The position numbers and the translations under genes are program-made. The notes beneath the pieces are model-generated. The model was given only the letters and a program-made list of their open reading frames with translations, did not search any database and was not told the origin of the DNA. This document shows, in pieces, positions 1 to 7,259 of a DNA stretch of 9,067 bases. Each line of letters starts with the position of its first letter. Position 1 is the stretch's first letter. The DNA comes from Euryarchaeota archaeon UBA501 (lineage in GTDB: Archaea > Thermoplasmatota > Poseidoniia > Poseidoniales > Thalassarchaeaceae). Where the stretch lies: NCBI GenBank assembly GCA_002505685.1, contig DAVT01000021.1, positions 1-9,067 of the forward strand, given 5' to 3'.

Positions 1-1
1 T

Positions 2-1309
2 CCTGATGCCAAAGCCGCAAAGACCGTCATCAAGTTGCTTCGCAGATATTTTGGAATTCGAGATGAAAGAGATAACCTTCCATTTGGCTACATCGAATCT
101 GAAGCGTATTCAAAACGCGTGGATGTGGTGGAGAGTATTCTAGATGGAGAGGCAAATTTGCTCATCAAGAATTTGCAAGAGGAAATGGACTCCCACAGTC
201 AGCAATATCGATACGAAGCCGCAGCGAGAACCCGTGATTTGATTGCTGCGGTGCAGCAAACCTTGGCTCAGCAAGTGATTCATTCGCGATTCTACCAGGA
301 ATGTGATGCGATTGGATTTGCCAATCAAGGTGACTTAGGCACTGTGGTATTACTCTCGACAGAGAATGGGATTGTTGTTGGACAAGTCCAGTATCCGTTG
401 ATGCACCGCGGAGATATTTCTGAATCAATTTCGAGAGTCCTTGCGGAACATTATGCGCAACGAAAACCACCGAAGACAATTCTCGTTCCTTCGCCCATTG
501 GTGAATGGATGGAATCTTGGCTCACAGAACAACGTGGATCCAAGGTCGAGGTTCGCAATCCCCAACGCGGAGAACTGACCAAATTACGTCGAATGGCTGA
601 TGCCAATGCCGAAGCACAACTGATGCGAAATCAGCTCAAGGAAAGTGGAAGTTTAGAGCAGCGTGCTGCAGATGATGCAGCCAAGGTTCTCGGAATGGAC
701 CAATTGAATCACATTGTTTGCTTTGACATGGCCCAATTGCAAGGCAAGGAACGAGTCGGTGCAAGTGTGTGTTTACGCAATGGCAGACCCGACAAAAAGG
801 CCTACAGAACCTACACCGTCAAAGACAACGCAATGGACGATGTCCACATGATGAGGCATGTGGTCGAGCGCTGGTTGAAACGCCAAGAAGAGTGGCCAGA
901 CTTGTTGTTGATCGATGGTGGAGTGGCCCACCTGAATGAAATTCACAATCTGCTGACAGAAAAGAGGATGACTAACAAAATTCCGTTGGCGGCACTTGCC
1001 AAGCGAGAGGAAACCATCCATCGAATCGAACATGAGGACTTGGTACTGGATCGAAATGGTCGAGCATTGGTGTTTGCTCGAGATGAAGCACACAGGTTTG
1101 TCAACAATTTTCACCGAAAGCGTCGCAGTCGCAAAGATTTGGAAGACCCACTTGAGGCGATTGAAGGATTGGGTGCGAAGCGTTTGCAAGCCCTTCTGCG
1201 ACACTTTGGGGGGCGCCGTGGGATTGACCATGCCAGCCCAGAAGATTTGACCGCAGTCGAGGGCATTGGGCCCGCTTTAGCCGAACGGATTTGGCAAGAA
1301 ATTCATTGA
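2..1309 (+). CDS. uvrC: UvrABC excinuclease subunit UvrC, 5'-truncated by window edge
   Basis: Cytoplasmic nucleotide-excision-repair nuclease that, with UvrA and UvrB, cuts the damaged strand on both sides of a lesion. The frame is open from base 2, so the N-terminal GIY-YIG nuclease (3' incision) lies outside the window. About 435 C-terminal residues are visible, against roughly 610 for E. coli UvrC. In order: a UVR (UvrB-binding) helical hairpin around bases 150-260 (FEAA-like YEAAARTRD); an RNase H-like 5' nuclease domain with catalytic Asp in CFDMAQ (codon 725), Asp in LLLIDGG (codon 914) and His in FHRKRRSR (codon 1112); then a C-terminal double helix-hairpin-helix with IEGLGAKR and VEGIGPALAERI. 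Those nuclease residues are all intact. Oddity: the four-cysteine segment that normally sits just before the UVR motif is absent (bases about 62-118). A TTG at 35 could be read as a start, but the upstream codons already align with UvrC, so it is internal. The gene is tail to tail with the next gene. Confidence 0.5.
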   Translation, partial: PDAKAAKTVIKLLRRYFGIRDERDNLPFGYIESEAYSKRVDVVESILDGEANLLIKNLQEEMDSHSQQYRYEAAARTRDLIAAVQQTLAQQVIHSRFYQECDAIGFANQGDLGTVVLLSTENGIVVGQVQYPLMHRGDISESISRVLAEHYAQRKPPKTILVPSPIGEWMESWLTEQRGSKVEVRNPQRGELTKLRRMADANAEAQLMRNQLKESGSLEQRAADDAAKVLGMDQLNHIVCFDMAQLQGKERVGASVCLRNGRPDKKAYRTYTVKDNAMDDVHMMRHVVERWLKRQEEWPDLLLIDGGVAHLNEIHNLLTEKRMTNKIPLAALAKREETIHRIEHEDLVLDRNGRALVFARDEAHRFVNNFHRKRRSRKDLEDPLEAIEGLGAKRLQALLRHFGGRRGIDHASPEDLTAVEGIGPALAERIWQEIH

Positions 1310-1310
1310 T

Positions 1311-4301
1311 TCAGAAATCAAAATCATCTTCCCATGACTCTTTTGGAATATTTCCTTTGGAATCGAGTCCAGCGAATTCCATCATGTCCGGTAACCCGTC
1401 ATCGCCGTATGATTCTTGATTTAGAACTCGTAAGTCTGACAATCTTTGACCGACCGCCTCAGATTCTTCTTTGGCCTTCTTTCGCTCTTTCTTTCGACGT
1501 CTTCGGCGTCGAATCATCATGAATAGAAGCACGATGAGTCCGAGGAGTATTCCGATGTATACGGCCAACTGTGCTAGAATAAAATCGACACCGATGACAA
1601 GGCGGAAACTGACTGTGTCAATTTGGTCATCGCAATTGTCTGCAATATTTGATGTGCAGATTGGGACATAATAAGTCAGCATCTGTGAACCATCATTATC
1701 CGAGATTTGACCTCTTCCCATATCACTCCTGAAATTGGAGAAATCGATACCCCATGGAAGTGTCAATCGAAGCCGAACAGAAGGCGAAATAATTTCATCT
1801 TCGATGTCAAAATATGGGGTTGGAACATCCGTGACAATGTCTTCCCCGGGAGGAATCTCAACACCAGAACCACCCTCATTGGCTGCGATCAGTGAATTTG
1901 TCCACAACGACATACTTTGTCTTACGAGATCTGAATTTGTACCTGATTCGCCAACATATTCGACGCTCAATTCGGTTTCAGAAACCTCGATTAGAATACG
2001 GATTGGACGTAAATCTGAAACTGCTGCGGTGGGCAACAATTCCATACCATCGACCCTTGCAGTGATGGAAATATATCCTGGGTCTTTGAGATATATTTCT
2101 CCTTGCTGATTGATTTCCTGAATCGCTTCTTGGAGATCATCATTGACCTGTTCTTCGACAATGTTGGCCACACGATTTGCGAAATTGTTCAATCCTTGAT
2201 TACTCAATACAAAGGGAATTTCTTCACCTTCAAATGGAACTGTGAGATTGTCTTCAAGAGGGGCGAGAAGACCACCATCCATTCGGTCCCCGAAGTGAAC
2301 AATTCGACGAATCAAGTCGGAAGGAACCGCTTCAATATCGATATTGGAGAATTCATCATTAACACTCTGCGGTACACCCACACGATATAGCAAGAATTCC
2401 ATTTGACCCCCTGCCGTGATATCAACCGATTGGCTCCATTCATGAATATCCAAATCGGATAATTCAATGTCGACATTTAGGCCCACGCAAGTTCGTTGTG
2501 TAGGTCCGCAAACCAAATCCAAACTGTCTAGGCCGCAATCTGTACCTCGACAAATGGGATGGCGCCAGTCATAAGGTTGAGAACCGGTAATCGAAATAGA
2601 TTGATCGATCGGGTCACCAATCGTGTGTGTCAATCGAATGGTTTCTTGGTCGCCCTCTGTAGAACGTACATACTCTGGTAAGATAATCTCAAGCGTAATG
2701 TCCGCAGTTGGTAGCCTGTCATCCATCCAGTCAACGAGTGAGGTCGAATTGAATTGTCCACTGAGTACGAGACCATTTAGAATCGCAGCTCGGTCTTCTT
2801 GCGTAATCATTGTCGGATCAAATCCGAGCAAGTCTATCTCGAATTCTTCGGCGATTGCATTGATTGTGGTTCCAAAATCCATGTCGAATGTGTTTGAACT
2901 TGTTGTCAGATACACAGGATAGGTACCATTCATGGCAGTCTCGCCAAGAATACACCAAGAGCTCGGAGCCGATTCTGAGCAGGTCACGCCCGGACTGTGT
3001 ACGAAATCAAGACCGCCATATTGATCTGAAGAAGAAAATTCAAACGGCTCAAATTGGATGTTGATTGGACTGATTTCAGCAATCAGTTCATTCATATCTG
3101 AAACTGGTACTTTTTCTGCAAATTCGGATAGATTAGCCAATCCGGTATGATGGGCCAAACGCAAGCCGTCTGCAGTAACCCAAGGAACTGAAACCCGGTC
3201 GTCAATGTAACTCCAATCCCAATTTTCTAGGGTATCTGAACCCACATGATGAATGCCTAATTTTACATCCACTGAGGTCGCACGTTCATCGGAAGCATCG
3301 ACCAAAATTTCGACTTGAATACCTCGTTCATTTCCAATGTCGATTTCAACCGCTTTGGTGTTTGTTTCTCGTCGAGCCATGGTAATGGATGCGGATTGGT
3401 TTAACCAATTTTCATCGGTTGCATCTTTGTGATCCACATCCCAACGTGCATAGTTGTAATCAAAACCTCCAATGTTGGCAAGAAGCAAATCTCCTTGATC
3501 ACTCACATTGACAACTGTGCCGTAGGAAGGGGGGATGAATTCGTAAGATGCTCTGTGGCCTGGTAGCGCTGTCAAATTCATGTCGGTGCGAACGGTTCCA
3601 CCCATGGTGAGTAGGCCTTGATACGCCCGTTCTACTTCCATACCCACCTCTGTCATTCCCAAATCAGAGGGGTCCACACTTATGGCCATCGTTGTACGCA
3701 AACAAATGGGTGGGTTGTAGGCATCATTCGGTAATCCAGCCACCTCATCCGCACTGTCTTCATCGCGATCGTCGGTACATCCGATGGTTTGGCCCTCGTA
3801 GGTAATCTGGTTGACATACGAAGTTTGTACACCTGAAGTGGTACCAAATCCATTGTCGATTAAACTGGTCACGGTTGAAGAAACCGTATTCTGAAGCATG
3901 TCGCGGACTGTGGAGCCGGATAGCGTGACGTAGTCCAGATAATTTCGAATGTAATCTGCAGGAATACCATCCATCGAGGAATTAGAACCATTGCCCAAGG
4001 GCAAATCTTCCAACAAGATGTCAGCCCGACGAATCTCATGAATCGCCCATTCCAACGTAACTGACATCACTGTGGAGTTGGCCATGTTGACACTGTAGCG
4101 ACCCTCAATCCATTCCATGGAAGCCGTTTCATCGTCGGCAAAATTGTAATCGTCACAAATTCCAGCTGTGCTATTCCATGTTTCACAGATATTGTTGATT
4201 ACTTCAGGATCACCGGGGTCGGCAGAGATTGTTGGAGGGGCAATAGACAAGATGAGGACCGCAAGCAACACGCATGCAGTACGGACTTTGCCCACTTCCA
4301 T
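1311..4301 (-). CDS. Large secreted, C-terminally membrane-anchored surface protein of unknown function
   Basis: I do not recognise a family. The 996-residue product starts at ATG 4301; GTG 4307 would add two residues. Residues 1-27 look like a signal peptide (basic start, hydrophobic ACVLLAVLILSI, possible cleavage after TISA). A long acidic ectodomain (about 28-905) follows, with alternating beta-type patterns. One transmembrane helix spans about 906-930, then six arginines (931-936) and a Lys/Glu-rich tail ending in EDDFDF. By the positive-inside rule this is type I topology: ectodomain outside, tail inside. The mature part has 12 cysteines at 39, 49, 175, 200, 441, 450, 584, 589, 598, 605, 882 and 890, which fall into six neighbouring pairs and suggest disulfides. 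Eleven N-x-S/T sequons (for example N43, N75, N242, N301, N458, N685) suggest N-glycosylation. No catalytic motif is visible. It may be an S-layer-like, adhesion or receptor protein, but that is only a guess. The stop codon lies one base from the uvrC stop. Confidence 0.5.
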   Translation of the reverse strand: MEVGKVRTACVLLAVLILSIAPPTISADPGDPEVINNICETWNSTAGICDDYNFADDETASMEWIEGRYSVNMANSTVMSVTLEWAIHEIRRADILLEDLPLGNGSNSSMDGIPADYIRNYLDYVTLSGSTVRDMLQNTVSSTVTSLIDNGFGTTSGVQTSYVNQITYEGQTIGCTDDRDEDSADEVAGLPNDAYNPPICLRTTMAISVDPSDLGMTEVGMEVERAYQGLLTMGGTVRTDMNLTALPGHRASYEFIPPSYGTVVNVSDQGDLLLANIGGFDYNYARWDVDHKDATDENWLNQSASITMARRETNTKAVEIDIGNERGIQVEILVDASDERATSVDVKLGIHHVGSDTLENWDWSYIDDRVSVPWVTADGLRLAHHTGLANLSEFAEKVPVSDMNELIAEISPINIQFEPFEFSSSDQYGGLDFVHSPGVTCSESAPSSWCILGETAMNGTYPVYLTTSSNTFDMDFGTTINAIAEEFEIDLLGFDPTMITQEDRAAILNGLVLSGQFNSTSLVDWMDDRLPTADITLEIILPEYVRSTEGDQETIRLTHTIGDPIDQSISITGSQPYDWRHPICRGTDCGLDSLDLVCGPTQRTCVGLNVDIELSDLDIHEWSQSVDITAGGQMEFLLYRVGVPQSVNDEFSNIDIEAVPSDLIRRIVHFGDRMDGGLLAPLEDNLTVPFEGEEIPFVLSNQGLNNFANRVANIVEEQVNDDLQEAIQEINQQGEIYLKDPGYISITARVDGMELLPTAAVSDLRPIRILIEVSETELSVEYVGESGTNSDLVRQSMSLWTNSLIAANEGGSGVEIPPGEDIVTDVPTPYFDIEDEIISPSVRLRLTLPWGIDFSNFRSDMGRGQISDNDGSQMLTYYVPICTSNIADNCDDQIDTVSFRLVIGVDFILAQLAVYIGILLGLIVLLFMMIRRRRRRKKERKKAKEESEAVGQRLSDLRVLNQESYGDDGLPDMMEFAGLDSKGNIPKESWEDDFDF

Positions 4302-4324
4302 GAGCACAGTTCTTGTTATGGTGG

Positions 4325-4332
4325 TTTAATTG
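4325..4332. promoter_or_regulatory. Candidate shared TATA-like element between divergent genes
   Basis: The AT-rich octamer TTTAATTG reads CAATTAAA on the other strand and stands out in an otherwise GC-balanced 53-bp divergent gap. Its centre is about 26-27 bases from ATG 4301 on the minus strand and about 27 bases from GTG 4355 on the plus strand. That is the spacing expected for an archaeal TATA box driving leaderless transcripts in both directions. No Shine-Dalgarno sequence precedes either start, which also fits leaderless messages. The match to a TATA consensus is short, so this is a suggestion from position and composition. Confidence 0.5.
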
Positions 4333-4354
4333 GGTAGTGGCTCGACGTGTGGGC

Positions 4355-5251
4355 GTGGCACAGACTTTGACTCCCCAAGCGCGCCTGCAAAAAGCGCTCA
4401 CTGAGTGGTGTGGGGGAAGTCTAAACGGAGAAATTCCCACAAAGTGGGAAAAATTCGCCGATGTTGTCGTTTTGCCTCAAACTGCGTTCAGGGAAGAGGA
4501 GTGGAATTGCACTCAAGAGATGTGGGAAATTGTTGCCGAGGCCCTCAAAGTCACCCGGGTAGCAAGAATGGGTGAAGTTCACGGCGAATTCCGTCAAAGT
4601 GGCATAGAATTGCTTCTAGGAGATGATGACTGGGTTGTTCGACGAGAACATGGTATTGATTTTGGATACAATTTCACTCAATGCATGTGGAGTTCGGGCA
4701 ATGTCACCGAGCGAGGAAGGATTGCCAATGCGAATCACGAAGGAGAAAAAATCCTCGACCTTTATGCTGGAATTGGATACTACACTCTACCATTTCTGAG
4801 TGAAGGAACTAGAGGACCCAATGGGGAGCGAGGAATAGGCCGTTCAGCAACTCATGTAGTCGCTTGTGAATGGAACCCGAAGGCCATCAAGGCATTGAAG
4901 TGGTCTCTTGAGAAAAATGGAGTCAATGAGCGATGTACTGTGCTAGAAGGAGACAATCGGAAACACCATTTTGAGCCAGAATTTGATCGAGTCAATTTGG
5001 GATTGTTGCCTTCATCCGCCGAAGGTTTGCCGATTGCATTGCGAGCACTGAAACCCGAAGGAGGAGTGTTGCATGTTCATGGTTTAGCCCCCGGAGGAAA
5101 TGAGAATCAGTGGGCAGAAAAATTGGCTCAGAGTTTAGAGGAATTAGGGCCCTTTGCTTGCCATGTTGAACATGTTGAGAATGTGAAGTGGTATGCACCA
5201 CACCAGCGCCACATTGTCGTGGATATCCATGCCTTGCCGGTGTCGAATTGA
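4355..5251 (+). CDS. taw2: tRNA(Phe) wybutosine aminocarboxypropyltransferase, TYW2/Taw2 family
   Basis: Probable SAM-dependent enzyme that moves the 3-amino-3-carboxypropyl group of SAM onto 4-demethylwyosine at G37 of tRNA(Phe), the TYW2 step of wybutosine-type modification. Numbering from GTG 4355 (298 residues): an N-terminal PTKWEKFADVVVLP block (28-41), typical of Trm5/TYW2 proteins; MWSSGNVTER (111-120); SAM-binding motif I DLYAGIGYYTLP (135-146); acidic ACEWNP (170-175); GDNR (199-202); DRVNLGLLPSS (211-221); and a C-terminal YAPHQRHIVVD (280-290). The NLGLLPSS block occupies the place of the NPPY-like motif of Trm5 methyltransferases and separates TYW2 from Trm5. These motifs resemble human TYW2 more than the Pyrococcus enzyme as I recall them. 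An extra loop sits at about 149-166. The start is uncertain: TTG 4313, GTG 4337 and GTG 4349 are in frame, and 4355 was chosen from its distance to the TATA-like element. cdsA follows by 26 bases and may be co-transcribed. Confidence 0.5.
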   Translation: MAQTLTPQARLQKALTEWCGGSLNGEIPTKWEKFADVVVLPQTAFREEEWNCTQEMWEIVAEALKVTRVARMGEVHGEFRQSGIELLLGDDDWVVRREHGIDFGYNFTQCMWSSGNVTERGRIANANHEGEKILDLYAGIGYYTLPFLSEGTRGPNGERGIGRSATHVVACEWNPKAIKALKWSLEKNGVNERCTVLEGDNRKHHFEPEFDRVNLGLLPSSAEGLPIALRALKPEGGVLHVHGLAPGGNENQWAEKLAQSLEELGPFACHVEHVENVKWYAPHQRHIVVDIHALPVSN

Positions 5252-5277
5252 AGAACCTAGTCAGTTACGGCAACGGC

Positions 5278-6240
5278 ATGGACTTCGGAATCGAGGATGA
5301 GGCGCTTGCTTTGGCCGTTCCATATGTATTGGGTTTCATGGGTACGATGTATGCCCTTCTTATTCTGTATACTGTAACCAAATGGAAGCAATCCCAAGAG
5401 GCGATTCGCAATTTGTGGAAAAGAACAATGGTTGCAACACCGTTGCTTCTCGCCATCTTCGCATCACTCAACTTTGGAGCACTGACTTGGGGCTTAATCG
5501 TCGGCGTGTTTGCGGTGGGTGCGCATCGAGAGTATTGTGCTGCAATCGAATTGAAGGACACGGGAATTCGGATGGTTGGACTAGTCGTAATCGTGGCAAC
5601 CATATTGCTTGCAATGAATCCAAACATCACCGAAATGGAATTGTTCGCATGGGCTGGACCCAACGCTGCTGGTTTGTTGGGCCTCAGTCTATTCGCAGGT
5701 GCGTTTGGTACGTGGGCGGTACCCATCATCCAAGATCGTTCAGAAAACGTGACCAGTGAAGTGGGTAGAGCACTGATTGGATTCGTTTTGATTTGGTTCC
5801 TGATTCATGGAGTATTTCTCATGCATCTCGGCGAAATTGCAGTTGGAGCCAGTATTTTTGTGATTTTGAATGTTGCAATCAATGATACGATGGCCCTAGT
5901 GTTCGGGCGTATGTTTGGCAAACACAAGTTCCGACCCGTACTCTCTCCAAAGAAGACGTGGGAGGGAGTATTTGGAGGCATCTTTTCGGCTACGGTTGTC
6001 GGCTACTTAGCCCAACCTCTCATTCCACAATTTACTACAACAGAAGCTGCTGGGATTGCGATACTTTTGGCCATCATCGGTACCATGGGAGACCTCATGC
6101 TATCCGCACTGAAGCGTGACTTGAACCTCAAAGATTGGTCACAAATGCTGCCAGGTCACGGGGGAATTCTCGATCGAGTAGACTCGTTCATTTTGGTTGC
6201 ACCCGCAACTTACTGGTTGTTGCTGATGCTAGGCGTCTGA
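5278..6240 (+). CDS. cdsA: CTP:phosphatidate cytidylyltransferase, bacterial CdsA type
   Basis: Integral membrane enzyme of the CdsA family, which joins CTP to a phosphatidic-acid-type lipid to give the CDP-activated precursor of polar lipids. In an archaeon the physiological substrate could be an archaetidic acid-type lipid or a bacterial-type phosphatidate. The 320-residue protein has about nine to ten hydrophobic segments. Residues 202-230 carry the family block NDTMALVFGRMFGKHK...SPKKTWEG. Residues 276-302 match the complete CdsA family signature: S276, K279, R280, K285, D286, H294, G295, G296, D299, R300 and D302 are all present. Length is near the 270-320 usual for bacterial CdsA. The start ATG 5278 opens just before the first membrane segment; TTG 5248, overlapping the stop of the upstream gene, is an alternative. 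The 3' end overlaps the convergent cyclophilin gene by 12 bp. Function is confident by family; substrate is not. Confidence 0.5.
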   Translation: MDFGIEDEALALAVPYVLGFMGTMYALLILYTVTKWKQSQEAIRNLWKRTMVATPLLLAIFASLNFGALTWGLIVGVFAVGAHREYCAAIELKDTGIRMVGLVVIVATILLAMNPNITEMELFAWAGPNAAGLLGLSLFAGAFGTWAVPIIQDRSENVTSEVGRALIGFVLIWFLIHGVFLMHLGEIAVGASIFVILNVAINDTMALVFGRMFGKHKFRPVLSPKKTWEGVFGGIFSATVVGYLAQPLIPQFTTTEAAGIAILLAIIGTMGDLMLSALKRDLNLKDWSQMLPGHGGILDRVDSFILVAPATYWLLLMLGV

Positions 6241-7200
6241 CTCAAGCCAAGCATCCACAACGGCCTCAATATCGGAATCTTTGGAGAACAAACCACGGTT
6301 TCGAATCGTCCATGCTGAGCCGACCAATAGGGCAAGAGACCACAACCAGAAGAATACGGTAAACATGAACCCAAACACGTTGGAAATCGTGGAGAAGAAT
6401 CCACCCTCATCCTTCTGATTGGATTCTTCGGAGGAGGCGACGACACCCACCATGTCAATCTTTGAAATGTGCACTTCATAGATTGGTCGTCCAGCAGATG
6501 AGGCTGGATTGGTCACCGGTTCCAATCCCGAGGGGTCATCAGTGGTTGGAACCATGGCAATGGCGCGCACGTGGCTCATGCCTTGTCGAACCACGCCAAA
6601 GGTTGCGTATCCTCCACTGGATGAATTCTCTTCGTCAAGCCCATGTGCTTCTGTTTCGGCGATGTACCACTGTGAATCCGCAGAATCAAGTTCTTGGCCT
6701 CGGGCCATGCCGATTGCCCCATCTACATGGGATAGGTTATCGTTGAACTCGATTGGAATTGTCTCACCGGTACCGCCTCCTCCACATTGTGGACTTGTGG
6801 CCGGATAAATGCCGATTGTTTGGCAGGTTGGATCGCCTGCTTGTGTCACAAAATCATCGATGACGCGGTGAAAGAAAATTCCATCATACAAGCCAATCTC
6901 AACATGCTGAATCATGTTTGCAACCGTAATCGGTGCCCATTCAGGGAACAACTCGATGTAGATTTCACCGGAAACTATCGATTGCAAATGGCCAGGTCGA
7001 TACGAGACTTCGATGACCAGCACCGGGTCGCCGGGACGCGGTATGTCCATCGGACTGCCCTCTAATTCAGGACCATCAGTCCATGTGGTTGGATCGATTT
7101 CATTGTCTTCCCAATCCGATTCTTGAGCCTGAACGCTGACCGTACTCGATGAAAGTAGGAACACCAGAGTGAGAATCACTGCGGTCCGAGTGCGCGCCAT
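6229..7200 (-). CDS. Secreted, membrane-anchored cyclophilin-type peptidyl-prolyl cis-trans isomerase
   Basis: Cyclophilins speed cis-trans isomerisation of prolyl bonds during protein folding. From ATG 7200 the protein has 323 residues: a signal peptide (1-25, ending SVQA), an acidic linker (26-57), a cyclophilin domain (about 58-252), a transmembrane segment (about 277-299) and a 24-residue tail ending in acidic residues. Active-site landmarks line up with human cyclophilin A: FFHRVI (R112 for catalytic Arg55), QAGD (Q120 for Gln63), IGMAR (M165), SQWYIA (Q177 and Y179 for Gln111 and Phe113) and a closing ATFGVVRQGM. The CypA tryptophan that binds cyclosporin is not kept; the region reads EAHGLDEE, so low drug sensitivity is possible. 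Residues 126-139 form an insertion bounded by two cysteines. A TTG at 7242 would add 14 residues before the signal peptide and looks less likely. The isomerase domain should lie outside the membrane, where it could help fold surface proteins such as those encoded nearby. Confidence 0.5.
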   Translation of the reverse strand: MARTRTAVILTLVFLLSSSTVSVQAQESDWEDNEIDPTTWTDGPELEGSPMDIPRPGDPVLVIEVSYRPGHLQSIVSGEIYIELFPEWAPITVANMIQHVEIGLYDGIFFHRVIDDFVTQAGDPTCQTIGIYPATSPQCGGGGTGETIPIEFNDNLSHVDGAIGMARGQELDSADSQWYIAETEAHGLDEENSSSGGYATFGVVRQGMSHVRAIAMVPTTDDPSGLEPVTNPASSAGRPIYEVHISKIDMVGVVASSEESNQKDEGGFFSTISNVFGFMFTVFFWLWSLALLVGSAWTIRNRGLFSKDSDIEAVVDAWLESDA

Positions 7201-7259
7201 CAAACCGCCGTACAAACCGTCCCACAAGAGTTCACCGGCCAATCGTCATCCTCTTGACA

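Noticed and set aside
773..1231. Open frame of 152 codons on the minus strand inside uvrC
   Set aside because: It lies opposite a well-conserved nuclease domain, its product has no recognisable motif, and it is best explained as a shadow of uvrC codon use.
1306..1321. Small inverted repeat TTGATT-CAGA-AATCAA at the uvrC/surface-protein junction, possible bidirectional terminator
   Set aside because: The stem is only 6 bp and AT-rich, lies over both stop codons, and no T-run follows on either strand.
1735..2109. Open frame of 124 codons on the plus strand inside the large surface-protein gene
   Set aside because: Ser/Ile-rich low-information product antisense to a long coherent gene with signal peptide and membrane anchor; no promoter or start signal.
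4313..4354. Longer N-terminus for the TYW2 gene from TTG 4313
   Set aside because: The added residues (LWWFNWVVARR) translate the TATA-like region, are unlike the start of family members, and would place the start only six bases from the divergent gene.
4210..4440. Minus-strand open frame spanning the divergent gap
   Set aside because: It overlaps the signal-peptide region of one gene and the start of the TYW2 gene, and the product is Cys/His/Arg-rich without any domain, typical of a shadow frame.
5265..5729. Minus-strand open frame of 154 codons inside cdsA
   Set aside because: Antisense to the membrane segments of a signature-complete CdsA; its composition is what the complement of hydrophobic codons gives.
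7254..7259. TTGACA, a perfect bacterial -35 hexamer before the hydrolase gene
   Set aside because: No -10-like hexamer occurs at 16-18 bases spacing, and the gene content points to an archaeon, so it is most likely chance.
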